DNA from: Clostridia bacterium
Lineage (GTDB): Bacteria > Bacillota > Clostridia > Christensenellales > Borkfalkiaceae
Direction of reading: 5' to 3'
NCBI GenBank assembly: GCA_017504065.1
Contig: JAFVRU010000066.1
Span: 1 to 13,534 of the forward strand
Length of the DNA: 13,534 nt
Shown here: piece by piece, positions 7,081 through 13,534 of the stretch
Layout: every line of letters starts with the position of its first letter
Position numbering within the stretch: the first letter of the stretch is position 1
The notes under the pieces: model-generated
Seen by the model: only the letters and a program-made list of their open reading frames with translations
Database searches by the model: none
Told to the model about the DNA's origin: nothing
Translations under genes and position numbers: made by a program

Positions 7081-10038
7081 TTATGCCGACAAAGCCGCAT
7101 ATTCGCTTTGCGTATACACGTTCACGCCGTTACCTGTAACTTTCACGTAATCCGCCAACCCTTTCGTGGTGTCGGTAGTCGCCTTATCGGTAGACAAAAC
7201 GCTATTCTTCCCAACAAACCCGTCGGTGTAGTAATTGAGAATATACGTACCGAACCCAACGATCGTTACGCCGTCCAAAGACAGCATATTCAACGCCGTA
7301 TAAGGAACTCGACCGAGCGCCGTAGCAAAATCGTACTTACCCGAGCCGTACGTTTCCGAGCCCGCGTTGATGATCGTTACGTTTTTCAAGCTGACCTGCG
7401 CGCCGTAGTGGTAGATATTCCCGAACAATACGCTTGCCGTATTGTTATACGCCTGACCTTGGGGAATCGCCGTAACTTGTACGGTTACATTTTCCACCGT
7501 ACCGCCGCAAGCGTAGTAAACGAGTATCCCGCAGCTCGTCAAGACTCCGTCAAGGCTAGCCGATTCAAACATCAAATTCTTGACTACGCCCGTTTCGCCC
7601 ATATATCCGATGAACGCCGTGCCGCCTTTGGTGATTTTGAAGTTTTTAATCGTCTTGCCGTTGCCGTCGAATACGCCCAGGAAGCCGCCCGTCTTATACG
7701 TCGTGCTAACCGATTTCGCGATCATATTATCCGAACCCCAAGCATAGTTCTTCATATCCAAATCTTTGGTGAGTTTGAAATAGCCGTATACCTTGTAGTT
7801 CATTTGTCCTTTGCCGTTCGCGTCGTACAAAATATCGTTTGTGGAATCGGTTGCGGACATCAACTCGGTTTCGCTGTCGATCAACATCGACCAAACGGTG
7901 ATATTGACCATATAATACCCGCCGTTTTTCATCGTGATTAAGCACGTTTTCGCCACGTTCGAAGCGTCCGCTTTGCCGAACGTTTTGCTCGTACCGCTGA
8001 TCGAACCGCCGTCGATGGCTACTTCCGTAATTTCACCCGATACCAGCTTCGTGAAATCTACCGTTACCGTGTAGTCGTTCGTCGCGTCGAGCTCAAGCTC
8101 CTGCGCCGCAAGCGTAACCGTCATTTCGCCGATGACGTCTTTATACGTCTTTGCCGTAACCGTAACGTTCTCGCAATCGAACCGACTCGTCAAATCTTCC
8201 GCGGTTTTCAAGGTATTGGCGTTGTATAAGAACAGGTTGTAAAATCCGTTGATCTCTACGTTTTTCAAATGAATCTTGGAGTTGTTTTCTTCGCCAGCCG
8301 CAGCCGTATTATCCCACGACGCGCCCGTATTCGTCGTACAACCGAGCGCCGAAGCAAACCCGTGTTCTACGACCGTTTCGTCCGTCGCGGTGATTCGTAC
8401 GTCGCTGAGATACAAATCCCCGTAGTGGCTCGTTGTGTACGAATACAAATGCCCGAACAAAATCCCTGCCGCTTCGACGTTGGATTTCCCCGAATACGTA
8501 TGCTTCGCCGTGATATCCAAGTTTTGATAATACCCGCCGTAGGTGAGTCTGGAAACAAGCGCCGTTCTGCTATTCGAATCCACAACGCAGTTTTGGAACT
8601 TCACGTTCTTGATCACGCCCGATTTGCCCATTTGCCCGATCAGCGATTCGCTGCTGCCGACCGTCATGCCGATAATCGCGTAATTACAGCCGTCGAACGT
8701 ACCGTTGAAACCCTGCGTGGGCGAAAGTTCATATTCGGCTTTCCATTCCACGTCGCCCATTTGAATATTCGCGCCCAGCTTAATGTCCGCCAAGTATTGT
8801 TTATTCGCGCTATCAAAGAACACGAATTTATACGCATTCGTCAATTCTTCCGCCGTTTCAATGAGCGCCGTATGTACTTCCACCGTGAGCTGATAATCTA
8901 CCTTATCCGTCGAAACGATCCACGCAACTTCTTCCCCGTTCCAAAGCGAAGAACGCAAAGTGTCGTCCGCAATCGAAAGCCCGTTTGAACCGTGCGTACC
9001 ACTCGTAGAATATACGCCCGTTACGTCCTGTTCCAAGAGCACTCCTTCGCCCGTCGCGACGTTGTCGATTTCGGGCAAGTCGAGTTTTTGCTTGTTGCGG
9101 TAATATACGCTTTTCGCGTCCGTTTGCACCAACGGCTTCGTAACGGAAACGGAACATTCGGAGTATACCGTTTTCCCGCTCGTCGTCGTGTATTCCGCGC
9201 GAATTTGCACCGTACCCGCCTTGAGCGCTTTCAATACGCCGTTGTCAAAGTCCACAATCCCTGATTTGTCCATCGTCCAAGTAACGTTGGACGCGCTTAC
9301 GGAGCTTCCGTTGTCCGTAACGATTGCGTACAGATTCGCCGTTTCCATTTCTCCCGCTTCCAACGCTTTGGTTGTCAAGTAGAACGTACTCGAATTCAAA
9401 ACGATGCTGGAATGTTCGATGACCGAAACCGTGCAAGTCGTTTGTAACGTGAAATAGCGGTAATCCGCCGTTACGTTGATCTCCGCCAAGCCTTCCTTAA
9501 GCCCTGTTACCGTACCGTCCTGCGCCAAGGAAACGACGTTTTCCGCGTTTTCCCCAAGCGTATACGTAAACGCTACGCCGCTATCCGCAACCGCGCCTTT
9601 ATACGTAACTTGTGCAGGCAAACGGAAATCCCCGCCTATATATACTGTCGGGTTTTCCGCCGTTACAGATAATACGGGAATGTTCTCCGCCGTTACCGAA
9701 ACAGCGAGCGTATCGCTTTGCGTCCCTTCCGTTACCGTTACCGTCGCAGAGCCCGCTTTTTTGGCGAGCAATTTTCCGTCGGCAATTTCGATTACCGAAG
9801 AATCGGAACTCGTGAGCGAATACGCGCCCGTCGCATTCAAAATTTCAGGCAAATAGCAATCGCCTTGTTCCAGCCCCAACGTTTCCAGCGAGAACGCCAA
9901 CGTAACGGGAGTTTTCGACGTCGTCGAAGACGAAGACGATGCATCATTGCCGCTGCATTTACTACAACCTGCAAGCCCGAGCGCCAATGCGCCCACGCAA
10001 AAACAGGTCGCGATTTTTAAAATATGGTTTTTTTTCAT
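7081..10038 (-). CDS. Large lipoprotein with Big Ig-like domains and two beta-helix modules
   Basis: A 985-aa exported protein. The chosen start is ATG at 10038, because it has AAGGTGAT at 9-base spacing and gives a proper lipoprotein signal: MKKN, a hydrophobic stretch, then lipobox LAGC with lipidated Cys25. A longer in-frame TTG reading would put a charged, hairpin-encoded stretch before the signal. After Cys25 comes a Ser/Thr linker (about 34-43), then three bacterial Ig-like (Big_2-like) domains (about 46-116, 122-207, 210-300) and one further beta-rich domain (about 305-390). Two repeat modules follow (about 395-640 and 643-985). Each module has a run of short glycine-rich strands, for example GFLGVFDGNGKTIKNFKI, VVKNLMF, CGGTVENVTV, VSLKNVTI and LDGVTIVGF. 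This pattern fits a right-handed beta-helix of the GLUG/pectate-lyase-like type. No catalytic residues were recognised. It is probably anchored on the outer membrane face of the cell and may bind glycan. The second module is closely related to the modules of the neighbouring 995-aa protein. Confidence 0.9.
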   Translation of the reverse strand: MKKNHILKIATCFCVGALALGLAGCSKCSGNDASSSSSTTSKTPVTLAFSLETLGLEQGDCYLPEILNATGAYSLTSSDSSVIEIADGKLLAKKAGSATVTVTEGTQSDTLAVSVTAENIPVLSVTAENPTVYIGGDFRLPAQVTYKGAVADSGVAFTYTLGENAENVVSLAQDGTVTGLKEGLAEINVTADYRYFTLQTTCTVSVIEHSSIVLNSSTFYLTTKALEAGEMETANLYAIVTDNGSSVSASNVTWTMDKSGIVDFDNGVLKALKAGTVQIRAEYTTTSGKTVYSECSVSVTKPLVQTDAKSVYYRNKQKLDLPEIDNVATGEGVLLEQDVTGVYSTSGTHGSNGLSIADDTLRSSLWNGEEVAWIVSTDKVDYQLTVEVHTALIETAEELTNAYKFVFFDSANKQYLADIKLGANIQMGDVEWKAEYELSPTQGFNGTFDGCNYAIIGMTVGSSESLIGQMGKSGVIKNVKFQNCVVDSNSRTALVSRLTYGGYYQNLDITAKHTYSGKSNVEAAGILFGHLYSYTTSHYGDLYLSDVRITATDETVVEHGFASALGCTTNTGASWDNTAAAGEENNSKIHLKNVEINGFYNLFLYNANTLKTAEDLTSRFDCENVTVTAKTYKDVIGEMTVTLAAQELELDATNDYTVTVDFTKLVSGEITEVAIDGGSISGTSKTFGKADASNVAKTCLITMKNGGYYMVNITVWSMLIDSETELMSATDSTNDILYDANGKGQMNYKVYGYFKLTKDLDMKNYAWGSDNMIAKSVSTTYKTGGFLGVFDGNGKTIKNFKITKGGTAFIGYMGETGVVKNLMFESASLDGVLTSCGILVYYACGGTVENVTVQVTAIPQGQAYNNTASVLFGNIYHYGAQVSLKNVTIINAGSETYGSGKYDFATALGRVPYTALNMLSLDGVTIVGFGTYILNYYTDGFVGKNSVLSTDKATTDTTKGLADYVKVTGNGVNVYTQSEYAALSA
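7084..8112 (-). repeat. Beta-helix module L2 (lipoprotein, C-terminal)
   Basis: Opens with the linker YTVTVDFTKLVSGEI, then GTSKTF, KADASNVAKTCLI and TVWSMLIDSETELMS. It continues with the glycine-rich strand region centred on GFLGVFDGNGKTIK and ends with YVKVTGNGVNVY. The same landmarks, in the same order, occur in module S2 of the 995-aa protein. Confidence 0.8.
8119..8856 (-). repeat. Beta-helix module L1 (lipoprotein, first copy)
   Basis: A more divergent copy: TALIETAEELTNAY, then LADIKLGANIQMGDVEW, GFNGTFDGCNYAIIGM, GVIKNVKFQN, GILFGHLYSY and LKNVEINGFYNLFLY. It keeps the same strand order as the other three modules but has diverged in the DGNGKTI turn, which here reads DGCNYAI. Confidence 0.7.
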
Positions 10039-10045
10039 AAATCCA

Positions 10046-10053
10046 ATCACCTT
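10046..10053 (-). promoter_or_regulatory. Ribosome binding site that fixes the lipoprotein start
   Basis: AAGGTGAT on the minus strand lies 9 bases (from AAGGTG) upstream of the ATG at 10038. It supports this start over the TTG at 10101, which lies within the hairpin region. Confidence 0.7.
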
Positions 10054-10080
10054 GAATTTGATTTTTATTTTTGATCTCGG

Positions 10081-10104
10081 CGGTTGCGGACTTCTCCGCA
10101 ACCG
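10081..10104. repeat. Hairpin downstream of the 995-aa gene (copy 2)
   Basis: This is a 10-bp perfect inverted repeat (10081-10090 with 10095-10104) with loop GAAG on the minus strand. Its core GGTTGCGGA/TCCGCAACC is identical to the hairpin after the lipoprotein gene. As there, the minus-strand downstream bases are A-rich and not a T-tract. It sits in the gap between the two paralogous export genes and could act as an mRNA 3' end stabiliser or processing site, or as a leaky attenuator within an operon. Confidence 0.8.
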
Positions 10105-10122
10105 TCAAGACCCTTTTTGTTG

Positions 10123-13110
10123 TTATTCCGTAACCTTTACGCCGTCGATCGTTACACCGTTCGAACCGATCACAACGTAATCTTTCAAGCCGTTTGCTTC
10201 GCTCCAATACGCTTCGTCCACAACGCCGTCTTTGTCTGCGTCTACGATAACGCCCGTATCTGCGCCAAGCGTGATCACACACTTCGCTCCGACGATCGTC
10301 GCTTTGTTGACTTCAACCGCCAAGATATAGTTTCCACAGCCGTTAATCGTAACGTTATCAAGATTCAAAATCGAATCCGCACGTGCTGTCAATCTACCGA
10401 ATGCAGTAGCCATATCGGTTGCCGTTTGTCCGTACGCCGCGTTGGGCACGCTGTTCGTCAACGTTACGTTTTTCACCGTGATCTTATCGCCGTATGCGTT
10501 GATCAAACCGAACAACAAGCCTTTACCTAAGTCAAAGTGCGACGTCGTAGGCATCGCCGTAACTTGGACGGAAACACCGTCTACCGTACCGCCGTTTGCA
10601 TAATACGAAAGGACGCCGCCCGCGCTCGCGTTGGTCATCGTTGCATTGGTGATAGACAAGTTTTTGATGACCGCATTCGTACCGATCGAGAAGAACAACC
10701 CCGTTTCATTTGTCGTGATCTTCAAGCCTTTAATCGTCTTACCGTTGCCGTCGAATACGCCTTGGAAGCCTTTCGCTTTCGCGCCTTTGGTCGAACCGTA
10801 GTCGATCATATTCGTTTTTGCCCACGTCTTGCCCGTCAAATCGGCGTCGCCGACCATCTTAAAGTAGCCGTAGTACGCGCCGTCGGTAATCGTACCGTAA
10901 GCATTCGCCGCCATCAATTCCGTTTCATCCGCGATCAACAACGACCAAACGGTAACTTCTACTTTATACAACGAGAAGTCTTTCATTTCGATTAAGCAAA
11001 CTTTCGCTACGTTCGAAGCTTCGGCTTTCGTGAATTTCTTGCTCGTACCTTCGATCAACGTACCATCGATCGTAACACGTGCAATTTCGCCTTTCACCAT
11101 CTTCGTAAAGTCTACCGTTACGGTATAATCTTGCGCTGCGTCAAGTTCTACTTCTTGCGCCGTCAATACCGTCGCGCTGTTCGTATATTCCGTCTTGCTG
11201 TTAAACGCTTTTACGCCGTTCCCTTGTACGGTTGCATAATCGTAAATACTCTTTTCTTCCGTACTTGCCGATTTGTCAGGATTTCTCATGGAGTTCATAC
11301 CCATAAACCCAACGTCTGTGCTGCTGTTCCAATCTCTAACCGCAAGCAAGTAATCGTTGAAACCGATGATCGTTACGCCGTCCAAGATAAGACGCGTCTT
11401 ATTCAAATCCGTAGCACCGAGCGCCGTACCATATTCATACGTGCCTGTACCGAAGTTAGACGAATTGTTGATAAGTTTTACGTTCTTCACCGTAACCGGC
11501 GACGCATAGGTGTATACCTTGGAGAACAACGCGCCCGACGCGTTAGACAAACTCCAACCGCGCAAACCGGATTTCACGTCGATAACGAGATTTTCAAACG
11601 TACCGCCGCAAGCCGTGTTTGCAATCGTACCAACTGCGTGAATATAAGAATATACCACGTTGGTGATCGAAAGGTTCTTTACTTCCGCCGTTTCACCCGT
11701 CATCGAGATCAAAGCCAACTTATCGTTACCGCTGCCGAACGTCAAATTGTCAATCGTTTTGCCGTTGCCGTCAATAACGCCAAGGAAACCAGCTGCCGAC
11801 GACGTTACGTCAACCGACGTAGCCAATCTGTTTTCTTTCGCCCAAGTTTGCCCCGTCATATCAACGTTACTTGTAAATTTGAAGTAACCCCAAACTTTAT
11901 ACGTTTTTTGGTTGGTAGACGCGTTAACTACGTATTCTTCTTGATACGTATAATTGTTCCACGACATCAATTCTGTCGCATTGTCAATAAACAACGACCA
12001 AATCTTTGCATTAACTTGGTATTTTGCCCCTTCGGAATCGGTAACGATATACGGTTTCGCTTCTTTCGCAGCGTCCGTAACCGCAAGCGTTACAACACCG
12101 TTCGTGTGTTCTACCGGTTGATCGTCCAACGTTACGCTTGCTACCGTACCGCCAATCGCCGTCGCAAGATCAAGCCCTGCGTCTACTTCCGTTTCCACGT
12201 TTATTTGGGGATAGGTAACGTTCAGCGCGATTTCGCTTAATTCGATCGTTTTGCCGCCGTATGCGTTCATCGAAACGGTAACGGTTGCTTCGCCTGTCGC
12301 CAAGCCCGTTACAACGCTACCGCTAAGCGAAACGTTCGCTTCACCGCTCTTGATCGCAAACGTGTAGTTTGCCTTATCTTCTACGTCGGGCATAAGCGTC
12401 TTTAAATCGACCGTCTTGCCTACGTTCACCGTCGTCGCTTCAGGGTTCTTCAACGTATACGCTTGTTTTACAATGTTCGTAAGCGTCGTTTCCTGCGAAC
12501 CGTAGTCCTTGTTGCGAAGCGCTGCGTCCGCTACGTAAGAGATCGTACGCGTGTCGCTCATCGCGCTATAAACGTATTCGGAAGATTCGCTCAGTTTATA
12601 ATACGCGACCGCTTGATAAGGACGGTTGTAGTTTTTGTTGGTAATGTTTACGATCGCGCCTTTAATGCAGTACGCCGTACCCGCTTTGTTCAGCACAATT
12701 TTCCCGTCGCCGCCCGCATTGAATTGCGTGGAAACCTGTTCTTTCGTTTTGCCGTACGTCGTATACAAATAATCGAACACGTCCGCCGTACCGACGTTTT
12801 CAAGCGCCGCCGCGGGCACAACGATCATACCCAATTCTACGCCGCTTACCAACGATACTTCGCCGTTGTTGACCGTGTAAACTACGTTTTCCAAATTCGC
12901 GTTCAAATCCGCGGTGAACCGTACGCCCGAAGGCTCGGTAAGACGAATGCTTGCGCCGTCTTGGAACACGATATTCGTCGTCGTTTCCGCAGCTTTTGCC
13001 GTCTTGGTCGGTTTGTTAAATAAACCGATCGCAGCAAACGTAAGGACAAAGAACAGCGCCGCGAAAATTGCAATAAAAAACCGTTTGGTTGCTTTCATTC
13101 TCGTCGTCAT
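10123..13110 (-). CDS. Secreted 995-aa protein with Big domain and two beta-helix modules
   Basis: An exported protein with a Sec signal peptide: basic MTTRMKATKR, a hydrophobic core to about residue 30, and likely cleavage after AKA at residue 40. There is no lipobox, LPXTG or C-terminal membrane anchor, so it is secreted or held non-covalently. Residues about 45-200 form a domain starting DGASIRLTEPSGVRFTADL that I recall from other clostridial secreted proteins but cannot name. Residues about 225-300 are Big_2-like. Two repeat modules (about 301-642 and 649-993) have short glycine-rich strands typical of a right-handed beta-helix. Near the end, DADKDGVVDEAY (957-968) resembles an EF-hand-type calcium loop. 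ATG 13110 has AAGGGGGT at 7-base spacing, and the stop of the small ORF upstream overlaps that site, which suggests coupled translation. It is paralogous to the lipoprotein just downstream, so the two probably act together at the surface. No enzyme active site was recognised. Confidence 0.9.
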   Translation of the reverse strand: MTTRMKATKRFFIAIFAALFFVLTFAAIGLFNKPTKTAKAAETTTNIVFQDGASIRLTEPSGVRFTADLNANLENVVYTVNNGEVSLVSGVELGMIVVPAAALENVGTADVFDYLYTTYGKTKEQVSTQFNAGGDGKIVLNKAGTAYCIKGAIVNITNKNYNRPYQAVAYYKLSESSEYVYSAMSDTRTISYVADAALRNKDYGSQETTLTNIVKQAYTLKNPEATTVNVGKTVDLKTLMPDVEDKANYTFAIKSGEANVSLSGSVVTGLATGEATVTVSMNAYGGKTIELSEIALNVTYPQINVETEVDAGLDLATAIGGTVASVTLDDQPVEHTNGVVTLAVTDAAKEAKPYIVTDSEGAKYQVNAKIWSLFIDNATELMSWNNYTYQEEYVVNASTNQKTYKVWGYFKFTSNVDMTGQTWAKENRLATSVDVTSSAAGFLGVIDGNGKTIDNLTFGSGNDKLALISMTGETAEVKNLSITNVVYSYIHAVGTIANTACGGTFENLVIDVKSGLRGWSLSNASGALFSKVYTYASPVTVKNVKLINNSSNFGTGTYEYGTALGATDLNKTRLILDGVTIIGFNDYLLAVRDWNSSTDVGFMGMNSMRNPDKSASTEEKSIYDYATVQGNGVKAFNSKTEYTNSATVLTAQEVELDAAQDYTVTVDFTKMVKGEIARVTIDGTLIEGTSKKFTKAEASNVAKVCLIEMKDFSLYKVEVTVWSLLIADETELMAANAYGTITDGAYYGYFKMVGDADLTGKTWAKTNMIDYGSTKGAKAKGFQGVFDGNGKTIKGLKITTNETGLFFSIGTNAVIKNLSITNATMTNASAGGVLSYYANGGTVDGVSVQVTAMPTTSHFDLGKGLLFGLINAYGDKITVKNVTLTNSVPNAAYGQTATDMATAFGRLTARADSILNLDNVTINGCGNYILAVEVNKATIVGAKCVITLGADTGVIVDADKDGVVDEAYWSEANGLKDYVVIGSNGVTIDGVKVTE
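10132..11166 (-). repeat. Beta-helix module S2 (995-aa protein, C-terminal)
   Basis: Linker YTVTVDFTKMVKGEI, GTSKKF, KAEASNVAKVCLI and TVWSLLIADETELMA, followed by GFQGVFDGNGKTIKGLKI, VIKNLSITN, GGTVDGVSVQV, VKNVTLTN, LDNVTINGCGNYILA and YVVIGSNGV. It matches module L2 of the lipoprotein along its whole length. Confidence 0.8.
11185..12210 (-). repeat. Beta-helix module S1 (995-aa protein, first copy)
   Basis: Contains KIWSLFIDNATELMS (369-383), GFLGVIDGNGKTIDNLTF (441-458), VKNLSITN (477-484), CGGTFENLVI (501-510), VKNVKLIN, LDGVTIIGFNDYLLA (576-590) and YATVQGNGV (625-633). The order of elements is the same as in S2 and L2. Confidence 0.8.
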
Positions 13111-13122
13111 ACTCTTACCCCC

Positions 13123-13242
13123 TTAAATGGAAAAGTTCCAGTCGTCGCCGTCCTGAATCACCCCGTCGCCGAAGCTGGTAGTGATCACGTCTCGGTAATT
13201 CAGTCGAATTACCAATGCCATAGGTTTACAATAAGTTTTCAT
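13123..13242 (-). CDS. Small ORF, 39 aa, unknown function
   Basis: A short ORF with a perfect SD (AAGGAGG, 10 bases before ATG) whose TAA lies within the ribosome binding site region of the 995-aa gene, 12 bases before its ATG. The peptide starts MKTYCKPMALVIRLNYRDVI, continues TTSFGDGVIQDGDDW and ends NFSI. It has a basic N-terminal third with one Cys, an aliphatic centre, and a Gly/Asp-rich acidic tail. There is no signal peptide or membrane segment. I do not recognise a named family. From memory, similar short peptides beginning MK.Y.KP and containing DVI.TS occur in uncultured Firmicutes, but I could not check this. It may be a real small protein, a precursor peptide, or a leader ORF that couples translation to the exported protein. 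Confidence 0.65.
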   Translation of the reverse strand: MKTYCKPMALVIRLNYRDVITTSFGDGVIQDGDDWNFSI

Positions 13243-13252
13243 GTATTTTATC

Positions 13253-13259
13253 CCTCCTT
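13253..13259 (-). promoter_or_regulatory. Perfect Shine-Dalgarno site of the 39-aa ORF
   Basis: AAGGAGG on the minus strand is fully complementary to the anti-SD core and sits 10 bases before the ATG at 13242. It is one of the strongest sites in the window, which argues that the short ORF is translated. Confidence 0.75.
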
Positions 13260-13284
13260 ATGGATAATTTTCATTTTTAGCCGT

Positions 13285-13290
13285 ATTATA
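13285..13290 (-). promoter_or_regulatory. Possible -10 box upstream of the 39-aa ORF
   Basis: TATAAT on the minus strand lies just after the stop of the upstream partial gene and about 42 bases before the small ORF. No good -35 hexamer stands 16-18 bases upstream (the best is GTCTTG-like) and no TG extension is present. It is therefore only a weak candidate for a promoter of the small ORF and the two large export genes. Confidence 0.3.
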
Positions 13291-13294
13291 TGGA

Positions 13295-13534
13295 TTACGC
13301 AATACCCCAAGACTTGTATTTGTTAATCAACTTGCCGCTTTCACCGTACAAATCCATGTTGAAATACGTCGCGTCTTTCTTGAACTCTTGCGCCATCACA
13401 AGGAACTCCGCATTGGTCATTTCTTGCGCGTGTCTGTCCAGAATGGTAAATCTCGGCGCAATCGATTCCAAAAGAATTCTTTGGCGGTATTGTTCATATT
13501 TTTCGGGGTCGGTCGATTTCAAGCCTTCGATCGC
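13295..13534 (-). CDS. C-terminal fragment of a gene cut by the window edge, possibly DUF4838
   Basis: The frame is open to the right edge with no stop (codons AIEG precede LKSTDPEKYEQYRQR), so this is the last 79 codons of a longer protein and not a small gene starting at the TTG (13522). The tail is helical and charged: LLESIAPRFTILD, then EMTNAEFLVMAQEFKKDA and YFNMDLYGESGKLINKYKSW. The arrangement resembles the helical C-terminus of DUF4838 proteins. It can be loosely aligned with the end of the interrupted DUF4838 protein in this window (EFKKDATYF against EFEELEIHF), but the similarity is weak. It ends in TAA 52 bases before the small ORF, so it may be cotranscribed with it. Confidence 0.6.
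   Translation of the reverse strand, partial: AIEGLKSTDPEKYEQYRQRILLESIAPRFTILDRHAQEMTNAEFLVMAQEFKKDATYFNMDLYGESGKLINKYKSWGIA

Noticed and set aside
10039..10101. In-frame N-terminal extension of the lipoprotein from TTG 10101
   Set aside because: It starts in the hairpin region, has no ribosome binding site, and would place a charged stretch before a perfect lipoprotein signal. ATG 10038 has AAGGTG at good spacing.
10080..10108. TTGACG at 10103-10108 (minus) as a -35 box for the lipoprotein gene
   Set aside because: No -10 hexamer is found 16-18 bases downstream. That position is inside the hairpin (AACCGC).
11131..12240. 369-codon plus-strand open frame, and similar frames at 7033-7941, 8269-8988 and 85-831
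   Set aside because: These lie antisense to confident genes, are rich in Arg/Val/Phe as expected for reversed coding sequence, and show no motifs.

Overview
The window is about 13.5 kb with every supportable gene on the minus strand, so transcription runs from the right edge to the left. Strong AAGGAGG-type ribosome binding sites, a consensus sigma-70-type promoter, a short-linker lipoprotein and bacterial Ig-like (Big) domains all suggest a Gram-positive-type bacterium. My best guess is an uncultured gut Clostridia member (Bacillota). No rRNA, tRNA, IS element or CRISPR array was seen.

Right part (13534 to about 7070): the edge carries the C-terminal end of a gene that may be a DUF4838 protein. 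Next comes an unannotated 39-residue small ORF with a perfect Shine-Dalgarno site. It is followed by two very large exported proteins: a 995-aa secreted protein with a signal peptide and a 985-aa lipoprotein. These are paralogous in their C-terminal two thirds. Each carries two copies of a repeat-rich, probably right-handed beta-helix module of about 250-340 residues, and each gene is followed by a near-identical hairpin (GGTTGCGGA-N4-TCCGCAACC).

Middle (6979 to 5126): a 617-codon cytoplasmic DUF4838 gene is interrupted at codon 374 by a single in-frame TAG. The reading frame and family-like residue spacing continue unchanged on the far side.

Left part (5109 to 51): a textbook promoter (TTGACA, 17 bp, TATAAT) drives a tight four-gene operon. 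It encodes a LacZ-type GH2 beta-galactosidase, a TIM-barrel sugar isomerase/epimerase, a ROK kinase and the ManNAc-6-phosphate 2-epimerase NanE, and ends in a strong terminator. All four lack signal peptides. Together they look like intracellular processing of imported beta-galactosides and amino sugars (ManNAc to ManNAc-6-P to GlcNAc-6-P). The two exported proteins may handle or bind glycans at the cell surface, but that is inference.

The first 142 bases are a perfect palindrome that duplicates the end of nanE in inverted orientation. This is probably an assembly or library fold-back at a contig end, seeded by the terminator hairpin.
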